A DNA stretch of 64,000 bases from the NCBI RefSeq assembly GCF_008795985.1, contig NZ_VMHP01000002.1, forward strand, positions 1,279,883 through 1,343,882. The letters are read 5' to 3'. Under the pieces are notes generated by a model that made no database searches, was not told the origin of the DNA, and worked only from the letters and a program-made list of their open reading frames with translations. A program made the position numbers and the translations under genes. Positions 28,688-43,755 of the stretch are shown here, in pieces. The first letter of the stretch is position 1. Every line of letters starts with the position of its first letter. Source of the DNA: Marinobacter halotolerans (GTDB lineage Bacteria > Pseudomonadota > Gammaproteobacteria > Pseudomonadales > Oleiphilaceae).

Positions 28688-29463
28688 TAACGACTCCCCT
28701 CACCTTCCACCCCGTGATTCAGGCGCTCCACCCAATCCTGGAGGGAGGGAAGCGCCTCGTGGCGGGTCATATCCACATGCACCGGGGTAATGCTCACGAA
28801 ATGGTCCCGCACCGCCTGAAAGTCCGTGCCTTCACCGGCATCACTGCCCTTACCCGCAGCACCTATCCAGTAGCGTGCCTTGCCTCTTGGGCAGGTCATG
28901 GGCACGGCTCCCTCGGCACGGCCACGGTGGCCCAGACGGGTAACACGGAAACCGGCCAGCGCCTCCCAGGGTAGGTCCGGTACATTCACGTTAAGGATGC
29001 AGCGCGGCCCCAGAGTCATGGGAGCGGTGCCTTCCAGCAGCACCCGGATGACCCGGGCGGCGGTTTCATAGTGGAAATGGCCCTCATTGACCAGCGACAC
29101 CGCAATGGCCGGAAGCCCCAGGTGACGGCCTTCGGTCGCGGCCGCCACTGTACCCGAGTAGATAATGTCGTCACCGAGGTTGGCGTGGGTATTGATGCCT
29201 GAAACCACCCGATCAAAGGGCTGTTCAAATAAGCCGTTGACCGCCAGGTGAACACAGTCGGTCGGGGTTCCATCCACCGACCGAAACCCGCCTGGGTGAT
29301 TCTCGACCGTCAGCGGCCGGTTAAGCGTGAGCGCATTGCTGGCGCCACTGTGGTCCCGGTCCGGTGCCACCACACTCAGCTCGCCCAACCCTTCAAGCCC
29401 GTCGTATAGGGCTTTCAGGCCGGGCGAATGTACACCGTCATCATTGGACAACAGAATTCGCAC
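28687..29463 (-). CDS. surE: 5'/3'-nucleotidase SurE
   Basis: Metal-dependent survival phosphatase acting on nucleoside 5'- and 3'-monophosphates and polyphosphate. The GTG at 29463 has a perfect GGAGG seven bases upstream and gives the canonical N-terminus [16 protein letters not shown] with metal ligands Asp8 and Asp9; length 258. A second GTG four codons earlier is less likely. Other motifs are APDRDHSGASNALTL and GINTHANLGDDIIYSGTV. The start lies inside the last 23 bases of truD. Confidence 0.96.
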   Translation of the reverse strand: MRILLSNDDGVHSPGLKALYDGLEGLGELSVVAPDRDHSGASNALTLNRPLTVENHPGGFRSVDGTPTDCVHLAVNGLFEQPFDRVVSGINTHANLGDDIIYSGTVAAATEGRHLGLPAIAVSLVNEGHFHYETAARVIRVLLEGTAPMTLGPRCILNVNVPDLPWEALAGFRVTRLGHRGRAEGAVPMTCPRGKARYWIGAAGKGSDAGEGTDFQAVRDHFVSITPVHVDMTRHEALPSLQDWVERLNHGVEGEGSR

Positions 29464-30556
29464 AATCGCCTCCACTTACTACCAGATCAAACACATCACC
29501 GAGCAGTGTTGTTGCGTACTGCCCGGGAGATAAACCAAATGAGATCAGCAACCGGTCCGTATCCAGCCACTGCCACTGCATCGTTTGCGGCCTGAGAACC
29601 AGCAGCCGGCGTTCCGGCTTCATGCGGGTCAAGGCAAACACTGCTTCAACCTCTGGAGCCCCGGACACCACCGCCCGTTCAAGCTCGCCCTGAACCGAAT
29701 CGGCCTGAGTGCCACCGTCGCCCCACATTGGGCCTGTCACCACCGGTTCCGGCTCGCCAGGCAACCCCGGCTCACCCTCAAGAATACTCTGCCAGTTCCC
29801 CGCTTCAACCCGATGGGCGAGCACCTGGTTGAACAGCCAGGAACGGGCCGCCGAAAAATACAATACGTTTTTCGACTCGTCACCGCCAGAGGAAGACCGG
29901 CCGCGCTTTCGTTTTCTGCCATTTCGGCCACGACCGCTGATCATTCTGGCCGGATCCATGGCGATTGCCTGGTCGAGATTGCCACCCTGATGACCAAACC
30001 GCTGGGGACCGAAGTAGTTGGGACAACCGTCTCTGCGTAACCTTTCCAGCGAATCGTCAATAGCCGGCTTCTGTCCGCTGACGCCGGTCAGGGTGATTTG
30101 GAAGGCATTGCCCTGATGATCCGACCGTCGGAGTTTCTTCTGGCCCCGGCACGAGTCGAGCACACGCCAGGTTTCAGCGATTCGCTCAATCAGCTCTTTG
30201 TCCTCGACCTCAAGGCCAGGCCGGTAAACACTGAACCATTGACGGGTAACCGCGTGGCGATCCTTCAGACCGCAAAACCCAACATCAAAATGCCGACACC
30301 CGGCCATTGCCGCAAGCTGCCTGGCGACGAACTCGGTGTTGTCGCCGACTTTCTCGATTCGCAGGTACAGATGTTCGCCGCCAGTGCAGTTTGATACGTC
30401 CAGTTGTTCATCCACCACAAAATCGGCGGGACTTTCCTTCAGCACCGCCTGGGCCGCGCGACTGCCGGCTGAGGTGGGCCAGTCCAACTGCCAGCGTTGC
30501 TGACCTACGCTTTCAGAAGCAAAAGACGCTGCGGGAGTGTGCGCACTGTCAGTCAC
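29441..30556 (-). CDS. truD: tRNA pseudouridine(13) synthase TruD
   Basis: Modifies U13 in certain tRNAs. The 371-residue protein has the catalytic aspartate in [13 protein letters not shown], the N-terminal [26 protein letters not shown], and [13 protein letters not shown]. Just before that last motif is a Lys/Arg/Gly/Ser-rich insert of about 20 residues (plus-strand 29880-29945) that the E. coli protein, as I recall it, lacks. The start is GTG, overlapping the ispF stop (GTGA). Confidence 0.95.
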   Translation of the reverse strand: MTDSAHTPAASFASESVGQQRWQLDWPTSAGSRAAQAVLKESPADFVVDEQLDVSNCTGGEHLYLRIEKVGDNTEFVARQLAAMAGCRHFDVGFCGLKDRHAVTRQWFSVYRPGLEVEDKELIERIAETWRVLDSCRGQKKLRRSDHQGNAFQITLTGVSGQKPAIDDSLERLRRDGCPNYFGPQRFGHQGGNLDQAIAMDPARMISGRGRNGRKRKRGRSSSGGDESKNVLYFSAARSWLFNQVLAHRVEAGNWQSILEGEPGLPGEPEPVVTGPMWGDGGTQADSVQGELERAVVSGAPEVEAVFALTRMKPERRLLVLRPQTMQWQWLDTDRLLISFGLSPGQYATTLLGDVFDLVVSGGDCANSVVQ

Positions 30557-31032
30557 AGGGTTTCCGGCTCAAGCAGACAGACCGCCTGGCAGGCAATGCC
30601 TTCGCCCCGGCCGGTAAAACCCAGCCGTTCGCTGGTGGTGGCTTTTACACTGACACGATTAGCCGGGAGATTGAGGTCCTCGGCAATATTCAGACGCATG
30701 GTCTGGATGTGCGGGGCCATCTTTGGCGCCTGAGCAATAATGGTGGCATCCACGTTGACCGGACGGAATCCCTCTTCCCGAACCCGCTCCATTACCCGTC
30801 TGAGCAGGTCGCGGCTGTCCGCCCCGGCCCATTCATCACTGGTATCGGGGAAAAAGTGGCCGATGTCCCCCAGCGCAACCGCACCAAGCAGAGCATCCGC
30901 AAGGGCGTGTAGCAGGACATCCCCATCGGAATGCGCCTTGATGCCTTTCTCAAATGGGATGGTGACGCCGCCGAGAATCACATGATCACCTTCACAGAAC
31001 GCGTGGACATCAAAGCCCTGCCCGATTCGCAT
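30553..31032 (-). CDS. ispF: 2-C-methyl-D-erythritol 2,4-cyclodiphosphate synthase
   Basis: Fifth enzyme of the MEP isoprenoid pathway. The 159-residue protein has the zinc-binding DVHAF near the N-terminus, the [22 protein letters not shown] segment (zinc His plus substrate loop; shown here in part), [15 protein letters not shown] and the C-terminal [24 protein letters not shown] precedes the ATG. It follows ispD after 24 bases, the two consecutive MEP genes being adjacent as in many proteobacteria. Confidence 0.97.
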   Translation of the reverse strand: MRIGQGFDVHAFCEGDHVILGGVTIPFEKGIKAHSDGDVLLHALADALLGAVALGDIGHFFPDTSDEWAGADSRDLLRRVMERVREEGFRPVNVDATIIAQAPKMAPHIQTMRLNIAEDLNLPANRVSVKATTSERLGFTGRGEGIACQAVCLLEPETL

Positions 31033-31056
31033 CTTGGATTTCCTTTTTGGGTTGGT

Positions 31057-31761
31057 TCAGAAACGGCTAAGCACAAAGTCCGCCAGCGCCAGATCTGCGG
31101 GGACCGTCACCTTAATGTTATCGGGACGGCCTTCCACAATACAGGGGAAAAAACCGGCCTGTTCAACGGCAGAGGATTCGTCGGTCACGGACCGATTCTC
31201 CGCAGCAGCATCCTGCAGAGCGGATTTGAGAATGCCATAACGGAACATCTGCGGCGTCAATGCCCGCCAGAGCTCCCGGCGATCAACGGTTTCCAGTACC
31301 TCGTCAGAGCCGGTTACGGACTTTTTGAGGGTATCGGTGACCGGGGCCGCCAGCAAACCGCCAACTTTATGGTCCGTAAGCTCGCGAATCAGGCGCGCCA
31401 GGTCCCCCGGATGCAGGCATGGTCGGGCCGCGTCGTGCACCAGTACCCAGTCATCCGGGCCCGCCTGTCCTTCCAGCCACTGAAGGCCGGCAATTACCGA
31501 GTCTGCTCGCAGCTGCCCGCCAATACAGTGGTGAACACGGGGATCACGGCTGGCCTCCGTCTCTTGCCAATGGGGGTCGTCCGCGCTGATCGCGACAACA
31601 CAGCCCGCCAAGTCGGCATTGTCGAGCACAGAGGCTATTGCCCGATCCAGGATCAGACGACCACGCAGCAACAGATATTGTTTGGGCCGGTCCGACCCCA
31701 TTCTCTGACCTGAGCCAGCGGCGGGAATGACGAGCCAGAGTTTTGGAGTGGTCATTGGCAT
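31057..31761 (-). CDS. ispD: 2-C-methyl-D-erythritol 4-phosphate cytidylyltransferase
   Basis: Third MEP-pathway enzyme, joining CTP to methylerythritol phosphate. The 234-residue protein carries the nucleotidyltransferase loop VIPAAGSGQRMGSDRPKQYL, the WVLVHDAARPCL motif with the catalytic Asp, and APVTDTLK. Two closely spaced ATGs (31761, 31755) could serve as start. It lies 60 bases after ftsB on the minus strand. Confidence 0.97.
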   Translation of the reverse strand: MPMTTPKLWLVIPAAGSGQRMGSDRPKQYLLLRGRLILDRAIASVLDNADLAGCVVAISADDPHWQETEASRDPRVHHCIGGQLRADSVIAGLQWLEGQAGPDDWVLVHDAARPCLHPGDLARLIRELTDHKVGGLLAAPVTDTLKKSVTGSDEVLETVDRRELWRALTPQMFRYGILKSALQDAAAENRSVTDESSAVEQAGFFPCIVEGRPDNIKVTVPADLALADFVLSRF

Positions 31762-31821
31762 GTTCGGTATTGGAAGGCGAGAGGTGAATGCCCGGCTTTA
31801 GATGACGTATTGCTCAGCTGA

Positions 31822-32094
31822 TCATTTTTCTACGACGAGAAAGAAGGTTTCGTCCTCGCGGATCAACCCGAGATTCATGCGGGCCCTTTCTTCCAGTGCG
31901 TCCTGGCGACCGCGGAGATTCTTCACTTCTGCAAACAGCCGCTCATTGCGCAATGCCAGATCGGAGTTCTCCGCACGCTGCTCGGCGATGGCGTCTTCAA
32001 GACTCCACACCTGCGCAAAACTGCCCTCACCTACCCACAGGCGAACCTGTAGCAGAATGATCAGCAAAACCATGATGGACCAGAGCAACTTCAT
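31822..32094 (-). CDS. ftsB: cell division protein FtsB
   Basis: Small bitopic division protein that joins FtsL and FtsQ and helps activate septal peptidoglycan synthesis. The 90-residue protein has one membrane helix (LLWSIMVLLIILLQVRLWVG) followed by a coiled coil (residues 28-68) and the conserved RARMNLGLIREDETFF near the C-terminus. The eno-ftsB-ispD order is classical. A promoter-like sequence lies just upstream. Confidence 0.93.
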   Translation of the reverse strand: MKLLWSIMVLLIILLQVRLWVGEGSFAQVWSLEDAIAEQRAENSDLALRNERLFAEVKNLRGRQDALEERARMNLGLIREDETFFLVVEK

Positions 32095-32129
32095 TGCAAT
32101 TCCGTTTACCGCGTCGACAACGAATGTTG

Positions 32130-32156
32130 AGTATAGACGTTAGTGTAGTTTTTCAA
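32130..32156 (-). promoter_or_regulatory. candidate promoter of ftsB-ispDF
   Basis: On the minus strand TTGAAA (32156-32151) and TATACT (32135-32130) each match the sigma-70 hexamers at five of six positions, with a short 15-base spacer; TTGTTG gives an 18-base spacing. It lies about 36 bases upstream of the ftsB ATG. Confidence 0.4.
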
Positions 32157-32208
32157 CAAGTTTTGCTAAGCGGTTGTATAAAAAGGCCATCACACTTTCC
32201 AGATTTTG

Positions 32209-32223
32209 CTGGCCGCGGGCCAG
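32209..32223. other. small perfect hairpin downstream of eno
   Basis: CTGGCC and GGCCAG arms with a GCG loop, about 40 bases past the eno stop on the minus strand. No T-run follows it, so it may be a transcript-end stabiliser or a weak terminator rather than a strong stop. Confidence 0.35.
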
Positions 32224-32262
32224 TAATGGCGAGTGCGATGGACTTTTTTGCCTTCCTTGGGT

Positions 32263-33573
<1,311 letters not shown>

Positions 33574-33625
33574 CTATCTTTTAATTTGGGAGCAAGAGCG
33601 AGTGGTGAAAGGCCAACACCGCCAG

Positions 33626-36150
<2,525 letters not shown>

Positions 36151-36190
36151 TCAAGATGGGGGATCAGATTACCAGAAGTCCCCCACCTAC

Positions 36191-37552
36191 TCAATTAGAA
36201 TCCCGCTCCAGAATCAGGCGCCAGCCACTGGCAGGTGCCTCCCCACAGTACCGCTCTGAAACCCAAAGATCACCGACCGCCACCAGCGCTTCCGCACCTC
36301 CGGAGGACTCCATAACCAGCGGCAGGCTGCCACGTTCCCAGGCCGGAACGGTTTGTTCCTGAAGCCAGTTTTTTAACGGCTTGGATGGCCCGTCAGCCCG
36401 CGGACGGATTCGCTCTCCACCATGCCTGGTAAAGATTCTCAGCTCGGGAGCAGGTTTGTCTGTTCCGTTTACCGCTCGCAGTTCCAGCAGCCAGCCACCC
36501 CACTTCATGGGCTGTCCAGCCATCAGTGCAACACTGTCCAGACCCGACGAAGGCTGTCGTGCCACTAGTCGCAGGCTGTTCTGAAAACGCCTGAGCCGAT
36601 AACCGTCACCGCGATATTCCGGCTGCCGGTCGTTACCGGAGGCCAGAAAATCCGACAACAGCCCCTGCCAGTCAGCGGGATTGGGCGGAGAATACTGGTG
36701 ATTCGCTACCCACCAGCGTAAAAGGTTTTTCTGCTCGGCAAGCGTAAGCCTGGCGAGCATCCCGAGATCCAGCCCGCCGTCTTTATCCTCGCACTGAGTA
36801 AAGTGGATTCTGGCAAGACTGGCGGCCAGCTCGTCGCTTTCGCGACAGGCACTGACCGTGGCCGCCACACGTCGATTGAGTGAAGGCCAGCGCTGCTTTA
36901 AAGCCGGAATAATCGCGCGGCGAAGAAAATTCCGGTCGAAGCGCTGATCCTGATTGCTTGGATCCTCGATCCATTTAACGTCGTGGACGCGCGCCCACTG
37001 CTCCAGATCCTGTCGACTGAAGTCAAGGAACGGCCGGTAAACCAGACCTTTCCCCAGCGCACGGGACCGGGGCATCCCCCCCAGGCCCGCAACGCCCGTT
37101 CCACGAAGCAGGCGGAACAGTACGGTCTCAGTCTGGTCGTCCGCATGATGGGCCATCAGCAACAGGTCGCCTTCACACAAACAGGATTCGAACGCACGGT
37201 ATCTGGCATCCCTCGCGGCCTCCTCCAACCCCCCGGTACCGGCATCTTCCTGCGGCAAATGGGCGGCCACCTCAACGGCAATGGTTTTCAGAGGCACGTC
37301 CAGGGACTGGCAGAGATGCTGACAGAGTGCTTCCGTATCCGAGGCATTGGACTGGAGCTGGTGATTGATATGAATCGCCGTCGGCGGACGGAATCCCCGA
37401 CAGGCAATGGCAGCGGTGTGAAGAAGGAGGACAGAGTCAAGGCCGCCACTGAGGGCAACATACAGACCGGCATGGGCCGGCAGGTTCCTGACCGAATCCA
37501 GAAGGGGATCCGGCCAGTCACCATCAGGGCCGGCTTTACCGGCCTGTGTCAT
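36191..37552 (-). CDS. tilS: tRNA(Ile)-lysidine synthetase
   Basis: Converts C34 of tRNA-Ile(CAU) to lysidine, changing its reading from Met to Ile. The 453-residue protein has the ATP-pyrophosphatase P-loop [11 protein letters not shown], the [20 protein letters not shown] motif and the C-terminal TilS domains. It begins inside the last 17 bases of accA, so it is coupled to it. Confidence 0.94.
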   Translation of the reverse strand: MTQAGKAGPDGDWPDPLLDSVRNLPAHAGLYVALSGGLDSVLLLHTAAIACRGFRPPTAIHINHQLQSNASDTEALCQHLCQSLDVPLKTIAVEVAAHLPQEDAGTGGLEEAARDARYRAFESCLCEGDLLLMAHHADDQTETVLFRLLRGTGVAGLGGMPRSRALGKGLVYRPFLDFSRQDLEQWARVHDVKWIEDPSNQDQRFDRNFLRRAIIPALKQRWPSLNRRVAATVSACRESDELAASLARIHFTQCEDKDGGLDLGMLARLTLAEQKNLLRWWVANHQYSPPNPADWQGLLSDFLASGNDRQPEYRGDGYRLRRFQNSLRLVARQPSSGLDSVALMAGQPMKWGGWLLELRAVNGTDKPAPELRIFTRHGGERIRPRADGPSKPLKNWLQEQTVPAWERGSLPLVMESSGGAEALVAVGDLWVSERYCGEAPASGWRLILERDSN

Positions 37553-38489
37553 AGCGTGTCAGCCGCTCGTACCGGCGCGAGACCAGTTCGTCGGTCGGCA
37601 GTGCGCAGAGCTCGTCCAGACCCTGGGCCAGTCTTTCCTTCAGTACTTCTGCCATTTTATCCGGATTGCGGTGAGCCCCTCCGAGGGGTTCGGGCAATAT
37701 ATTGTCTGCGATACCAAGCTCTTTCAGCCTCTGGGCCGTCACACCCATGGCCTCTGCGGCCTGGGCCGCGTGTTCTGCACTCTTCCACAGAATAGACGCG
37801 CAGCCCTCGGGGGAGATAACCGCGTAGGTGGAGTACTGGAGCATGTTGAGCTGATCGCACACACCAATCGCCAGGGCGCCGCCGGAACCACCCTCGCCCA
37901 CCACCGTGGAAATAATCGGGGTTTTCAGGCGGGACATGACCGCTAGATTAAAGGCAATGGCCTCGCTCTGCCCACGCTCTTCGGCGCCGATACCCGGATA
38001 AGCACCGGGGGTATCAATAAAGGTCAGAATCGGCATATTAAAGCGCTCAGCCAGCTCCATCAGACGAAGCGCCTTGCGATAACCCTCGGGCCTTGGCATG
38101 CCGAAGTTCCGCCTGACCTTGTCACGCACTTCCCGGCCTTTCTGGTGGCCGATAACCATCACCGGCTTACCATCAAGCCTGGCGGTCCCACCCACAATGG
38201 CCTGATCATCTGCATAGCGGCGGTCACCGTGGAGCTCGTCAAAATCATCGAACATCATTTCGATGTAATCGTGGGTGTAGGGCCGCCTGGGGTGACGGGC
38301 AAGACGGGCGACATCCCAGGGTTTCAGATCCGAGAAGATACTTTCTGTGAGACTGACGCTCTTTTTCTTCAGGCGGGTAATTTCATCAGTGATATTGATG
38401 TCGGTGTCATTACCCACCATGCGAAGCTCTTCAATCTTGGCTTCAAGGTCGGCAATAGGCTGTTCGAAATCAAGATAGTTAGGATTCAT
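37536..38489 (-). CDS. accA: acetyl-CoA carboxylase carboxyltransferase subunit alpha
   Basis: Alpha half of the carboxyltransferase that makes malonyl-CoA, the committed step of fatty acid synthesis. The 317-residue protein has the N-terminal [71 protein letters not shown] and [13 protein letters not shown]. The 143-base gap to the dnaE stop has no gene and no clear promoter. Confidence 0.98.
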   Translation of the reverse strand: MNPNYLDFEQPIADLEAKIEELRMVGNDTDINITDEITRLKKKSVSLTESIFSDLKPWDVARLARHPRRPYTHDYIEMMFDDFDELHGDRRYADDQAIVGGTARLDGKPVMVIGHQKGREVRDKVRRNFGMPRPEGYRKALRLMELAERFNMPILTFIDTPGAYPGIGAEERGQSEAIAFNLAVMSRLKTPIISTVVGEGGSGGALAIGVCDQLNMLQYSTYAVISPEGCASILWKSAEHAAQAAEAMGVTAQRLKELGIADNILPEPLGGAHRNPDKMAEVLKERLAQGLDELCALPTDELVSRRYERLTRYDTGR

Positions 38490-38632
38490 GATGTTCCATC
38501 ATTCTGATTGCAGGGCGAACACTCTGGCCGCCAAAAAGTGAAAGATATCAGTCAAGATAGCAGCGACAGACCGGGGGCTAAAGCGGACCTTTGTATGAGG
38601 TACCGGCAAGTCAGCCCTTCTACCGGACACTA

Positions 38633-41600
38633 TCAATCATAGACCAGTTCAACCGCCTGGTCGCCCACCAGGTATTTCAACTCCAGCAGAAGGTCGTCAT
38701 CCGGCTGCACCCGCCAGGCGTTGCCGAGTTCGATGCGGGTGCTCGCCTGTTCTGTACTGTAGTCGATCCACACCGGGCTACCCTCGCAGCGGAAGGGCCT
38801 GAGCGTTGAATCCAGCTTGTCCAGCAGGCCGTTCTGCAACTGGTCCGCATGAATCGACAGCTTGAGGCCGCGACTGAACTGTTGTCGGGCCGTGCCCACA
38901 TCCATCACCGAACTGACCCGCATTTTCATCTGCCCGGAATAGTCATCGTGGCTGACCTGACCCTCCACCACAATCACCTGATCCGATTGCAGCAGTTCCC
39001 GGTGCTCAAAGAATGCCTCGGAAAAAAGCGTCGCTTCAATCCGGGCACTGCGGTCGTCCAGGGTAATGAATGCCATGGTGGAACCGGTGCGGGTTTTCAT
39101 GGACCGCTGGGCCACCACCAGCCCGGCAACCCGCTGGGGTTGGCGGGAGGGCTTCAGGTCAGAAATGGGCGATCGCACGAACCGGCGCACTTCCTTTTCA
39201 TACTCGTCAAACGGATGGCCGGTCAGGTAGAGGCCAAGAGTGTCTTTTTCCCCCTTGAGCCGCTGTTTTTCCGGCCACTCCCGAACGCCGGCCACGTCTG
39301 CATAAGGATCTTCACCCTCGCCACCGGCAAAGATGTCGCCGAACATGTCCGTCATACCCACGGATTCGTTACGGGACTGCTGGCCCGCCTGCTGGATCGC
39401 CTTGTCGATACTGGCCATCAGATGAGCCCGGCCCGCACCGAGTTTGTCCATGGCGCCGCAGCGAATGAGGGCTTCAATGGCCCGTTTGTTCACTTTCTTC
39501 AGGTCAACGCGACGGCAGAAGTCGAACAGATCCTGATAGGGCTCGCCATCGGCGCGGCCCTCGACGATGCTCTGGATCGGCCCCTCACCCAGGCCCTTGA
39601 TGGCGCCCAGCCCATAGACAACCTGGCCGTCGTCATTGACGGTAAAGGTGTATTCCGAGCGGCTGACGTCCGGAACCAGCAGGTCCAGCCCCATGCTCCG
39701 GCACTCTTCCACCAGTGTGACAACCTTGTCGGTGTTCTGCATATCGGCGGTCAATACCGCCGCCATGAACTCTGCCGGGTAATGGGCTTTCAGCCAGAGT
39801 GTCTGATAGGACACCAGTGCGTACGCGGCCGAATGCGATTTGTTGAAACCGTAGCCGGCGAATTTTTCCACCAGGTCAAAAATATTCTCGGCAAGTGTCT
39901 TGTCGATGCCGTTTTTCTCGCAGCCGTCCAGAAAGAACTGCTTCTGCTTGGCCATTTCCTCGGGCTTTTTCTTACCCATGGCCCGGCGCAGCATGTCGGC
40001 GTTGCCCAGGGTGTAGCCTGCCATTACCTGGGCAATCTGCATCACCTGTTCCTGATACAGGATAACCCCATAAGTGGGCTCCAACACCGGCTTGAGTCCA
40101 TCGTACTGGTAATCCGGATGCGGGAAGGAGACCGGCTGGCGCCCGTGTTTGCGGTCGATGAAGTCATCCACCATGCCGGACTGGAGCGGGCCCGGGCGGA
40201 ACAGGGCCACCAGGGCGATCATGTCCTCCAGAGAGTCCGGCTGGAGCCGGCGGATGAGGTCTTTCATGCCACGGGATTCCAGCTGGAATACAGCGGTGGT
40301 TTCTGCCTTCTTCAGCATGGTGAAAGACGGTACGTCATCCAGCGGAATCTCGTTGATGTCCAGCCCGGTCTCGCCCCGCTTTTCCCGGCGCGGGTTAATC
40401 ATCTTCAGGGCCCAGTCGATGATGGTCAGGGTCCGCAGGCCCAGGAAGTCGAACTTCACCAGCCCGGCGTCCTCCACATCGCCCTTGTCGAACTGGGTCA
40501 CCAGGCTGCCGCCCTCGTCGTCGCAGTAGAGCGGCGAGAAATCCGTAATCTTGGTGGGTGCGATCACCACGCCACCTGCGTGCTTGCCCGCATTCCGGCA
40601 GACGCCTTCTAGCTTCAGGGCCATTTCCCAGATTTCCTGGGCTTCTTCGTCGTTCTCCAGGAACTCGCCCAACTGGGGCTCCTGTTCAATCGCCTTTTCC
40701 AGGGTCATGCCCGGCTCGAACGGAATCATCTTGGAGAGCTTGTCCGCGAGGCCGTAGGACTTGCCCTGCACCCGCGCTACGTCACGTACCACCGCTTTCG
40801 CGGCCATAGTGCCGAAAGTGATGATCTGGGACACCGCCTCACGACCGTATTTCTCCGCAACGTAGGCGATCACCCGATCGCGGCCTTCCATGCAGAAGTC
40901 GACGTCAAAGTCGGGCATGGACACCCGCTCCGGGTTCAGGAAGCGCTCGAACAGCAGGTCGTATTCCAGCGGATCCAGATCGGTAATCAGCTGGGCGTAG
41001 GCCACCAGGGAACCGGCACCGGAGCCCCGGCCCGGCCCCACCGGCACGCCGTTGTTCTTGGCCCACTTGATGAAGTCCATAACGATCAGAAAGTAACCGG
41101 GGAACCCCATCTGGATGATGATATCCAGCTCGAAATTCAGGCGAGTGTAGTAGGCCTCGCGCTTCTGATCGTATTCGGGATCGTCCTTGCTCAGGGTTTT
41201 CGCCAAGCGATCTTCCAGGCCGTCTTCCGAGACCTTGCGGAAGTACTCGTCCATGGTCATGCCCGCCGGTATCGGATACTTCGGCAGGAAATACTCGCCC
41301 ATTCGCACCTGAACCGAGCACCGGCGGGCAATTTCCACTGTATTCTGGACAGCCTCGGGGATATCCGAAAAGAGCTCGATCATTTCCTCAGCGCTGCGCA
41401 GGTACTGCTGGTCACTGAAGCGGCGGTCACGACGGGGGTCATCCAGGGTGCGGCTTTCGCCGATGCAGACCCGGGCTTCGTGGGCCTCGAAATCATCGGC
41501 GTGAAGAAAGTGGACATCATTGGTGGCAACCACCGGGCAGGACAACTCCGTGGCCACGTCGACGCTGGCATGCAGGCAGTCTTCGTCCCCGGGACGACCC

Positions 41601-42115
41601 GTGCGCTGAAGTTCCAGATAGTAGGAGCCGGGGTAAAGAGATGCCCAGTATTCCGCACGTACCCTGGCCAGGTCTGTCTTCCCTGCCAGTAGAGCCTTGC
41701 CGACATCGCCCATCTTGCCGCCCGAGAGCGCGATCAGGCCTTCCCGACCGTCTTCCAGCCACTTGCGCTGGATGATGGGAATGCCGAAGCGCTGGCCCTC
41801 GGTATAGCCACGGGAGACAATTTCGGTCAGGTTCAGATAGCCGTCCTGGTTGCGGGCGAGCAGCGTCAGACGGAAAGGGTTCTCAGGCTCGTCCGGGTTG
41901 TCGACCCATAGATCGGCCCCGATGATCGGCTTCACACCGGCACCCGTCGCCGCTTTGTAAAAGCGCACCAGGGAACACATATTGGACTGCTCGGTAAGCC
42001 CGACGGCCGGCATGCCAAGCTCGGCGACACGCTCGATCAGCGGTTTGACCCGCACCAGGCCGTCCACCATGGAATACTCGGAGTGAACGCGTAAATGAAC
42101 AAAGGTGTCAGACAT
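38633..42115 (-). CDS. dnaE: DNA polymerase III alpha subunit
   Basis: Replicative polymerase. The 1160-residue protein has an N-terminal PHP domain ([17 protein letters not shown]), the polymerase core with the catalytic aspartates in [33 protein letters not shown], a helix-hairpin-helix, and a C-terminal OB domain ([21 protein letters not shown]). The clamp-binding motif region is present near residue 910 (MTDMFGD). It lies 38 bases downstream of the thioredoxin-like lipoprotein gene. Confidence 0.98.
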   Translation of the reverse strand: MSDTFVHLRVHSEYSMVDGLVRVKPLIERVAELGMPAVGLTEQSNMCSLVRFYKAATGAGVKPIIGADLWVDNPDEPENPFRLTLLARNQDGYLNLTEIVSRGYTEGQRFGIPIIQRKWLEDGREGLIALSGGKMGDVGKALLAGKTDLARVRAEYWASLYPGSYYLELQRTGRPGDEDCLHASVDVATELSCPVVATNDVHFLHADDFEAHEARVCIGESRTLDDPRRDRRFSDQQYLRSAEEMIELFSDIPEAVQNTVEIARRCSVQVRMGEYFLPKYPIPAGMTMDEYFRKVSEDGLEDRLAKTLSKDDPEYDQKREAYYTRLNFELDIIIQMGFPGYFLIVMDFIKWAKNNGVPVGPGRGSGAGSLVAYAQLITDLDPLEYDLLFERFLNPERVSMPDFDVDFCMEGRDRVIAYVAEKYGREAVSQIITFGTMAAKAVVRDVARVQGKSYGLADKLSKMIPFEPGMTLEKAIEQEPQLGEFLENDEEAQEIWEMALKLEGVCRNAGKHAGGVVIAPTKITDFSPLYCDDEGGSLVTQFDKGDVEDAGLVKFDFLGLRTLTIIDWALKMINPRREKRGETGLDINEIPLDDVPSFTMLKKAETTAVFQLESRGMKDLIRRLQPDSLEDMIALVALFRPGPLQSGMVDDFIDRKHGRQPVSFPHPDYQYDGLKPVLEPTYGVILYQEQVMQIAQVMAGYTLGNADMLRRAMGKKKPEEMAKQKQFFLDGCEKNGIDKTLAENIFDLVEKFAGYGFNKSHSAAYALVSYQTLWLKAHYPAEFMAAVLTADMQNTDKVVTLVEECRSMGLDLLVPDVSRSEYTFTVNDDGQVVYGLGAIKGLGEGPIQSIVEGRADGEPYQDLFDFCRRVDLKKVNKRAIEALIRCGAMDKLGAGRAHLMASIDKAIQQAGQQSRNESVGMTDMFGDIFAGGEGEDPYADVAGVREWPEKQRLKGEKDTLGLYLTGHPFDEYEKEVRRFVRSPISDLKPSRQPQRVAGLVVAQRSMKTRTGSTMAFITLDDRSARIEATLFSEAFFEHRELLQSDQVIVVEGQVSHDDYSGQMKMRVSSVMDVGTARQQFSRGLKLSIHADQLQNGLLDKLDSTLRPFRCEGSPVWIDYSTEQASTRIELGNAWRVQPDDDLLLELKYLVGDQAVELVYD

Positions 42116-42153
42116 GAGCTCGGGATCTTCCTGCGTGTGTGACCGGTTCTGGA

Positions 42154-42633
42154 TTATTCATTGATCAGGGCGGTGATGTCTTCTTCGGTCTGTGGACCGA
42201 AACGGGCTTCCATTAGATTCCCCTCCGGGTCGACCACAAAAGTGGCGGGAAGCCCGACTGGAATCTGCCAGCCGAAATCCGGGCCGGGATCTTCTGCCAG
42301 CATGCCATACTCGATGCCCATTCTGTCGCCCAGATCCATCAGCGCCTGCCCTTTTACACCATCAAAATTAACACCCAGCACCACGACAGAACCAGATCGA
42401 TCAAGGGCATTCAGCTCTGGAATTTCTTCCAGGCAGGGCTTACACCATTCAGCCCAGTAATTCACCAGCACCCAGTGGCCACGGAGGCTTTCCCACTCCA
42501 GAGTGGTGCCGTTTGCGCGCTCGAATTCCTGATTCTGACAACCTGCCAACAACAACAGAACCAGAACACCAGACAGGCCGTAAGCTCTGGTGGTATTAGA
42601 GTTTTTTAGGCGTGCCTTTCCGGGGTATTGCAA
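42154..42633 (-). CDS. TlpA-family thioredoxin-like lipoprotein
   Basis: Periplasm-facing thioldisulfide protein. I place the start at a TTG (42633) because a perfect AGGAGG lies seven bases upstream; this gives 159 residues with a lipoprotein signal ([14 protein letters not shown], lipidated Cys32) and a TlpA fold with active site WCKPC (Cys64, Cys67), then VLGVNFDG and the cis-proline region [12 protein letters not shown]. The frame continues 42 codons upstream, but that stretch lacks signal-peptide or domain character. It is divergent from wrbA and leads into dnaE. Confidence 0.85.
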   Translation of the reverse strand: MQYPGKARLKNSNTTRAYGLSGVLVLLLLAGCQNQEFERANGTTLEWESLRGHWVLVNYWAEWCKPCLEEIPELNALDRSGSVVVLGVNFDGVKGQALMDLGDRMGIEYGMLAEDPGPDFGWQIPVGLPATFVVDPEGNLMEARFGPQTEEDITALINE

Positions 42634-42640
42634 AGATTGT

Positions 42641-42646
42641 CCTCCT
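42641..42646 (-). promoter_or_regulatory. perfect Shine-Dalgarno that fixes a TTG start
   Basis: On the minus strand AGGAGG, spaced seven bases from the TTG at 42633, decides the start of the TlpA-like lipoprotein. No ATG or GTG is similarly placed. Confidence 0.75.
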
Positions 42647-42745
42647 GTTAGACTACAGCGCCTGCTGGGTTGACCGGCCCGGCCTGCGCGCATGCGGCGG
42701 GAACCATGACAGAACCCACCGGGATTTTCCATATCATACGCTTGA

Positions 42746-43360
<615 letters not shown>

Positions 43361-43373
43361 ACGGGAACCATGA

Positions 43374-43742
43374 ATGCTCAATAATCCCAAAGCAAAACTG
43401 ACCATCAGACTGATTCTCTGCCTTTATGTCACCACGCTTGCGGTGCTGACATTAACAACCTTCTACCCTGACCCGGTTCAGGGAGTGTCCGTTCCCCTGA
43501 TCCTGAGCGTGAAGCTGATTCCGCTCCTTCTGTTCGCAGTGCCGGTTTTCCGGGGTGATAACCGAGGCATCATCTGGTTAAGTTTTGTGGTTATCTTCTA
43601 TTTCACCCAATACACCGTCTCGGCCTGGCTTAGCGAGGGGGCGGCTGTGCCCGTGATACTGGCGGTGCTGACATTCCTTCTGTTCACTGTGGCCATGTTT
43701 CATCTCAAGCTGAACCGCAAACCCGCTGACAGTGGCACCTGA
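43374..43742 (+). CDS. DUF2069 family membrane protein
   Basis: A 122-residue protein with four hydrophobic helices (around residues 10-30, 40-58, 66-83 and 90-108), family DUF2069, function unknown. It starts 13 bases after wrbA and is probably in the same transcript. An ATG four bases earlier is out of frame and closes after four codons, so 43374 is the start. Confidence 0.8.
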   Translation: MLNNPKAKLTIRLILCLYVTTLAVLTLTTFYPDPVQGVSVPLILSVKLIPLLLFAVPVFRGDNRGIIWLSFVVIFYFTQYTVSAWLSEGAAVPVILAVLTFLLFTVAMFHLKLNRKPADSGT

Positions 43743-43755
43743 AAGGAATACGCGA

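Noticed and set aside
38849-40612. 587-codon plus-strand open frame opposite dnaE
   Set aside because: Antisense to DNA polymerase III alpha; no domain or motif seen in its translation.
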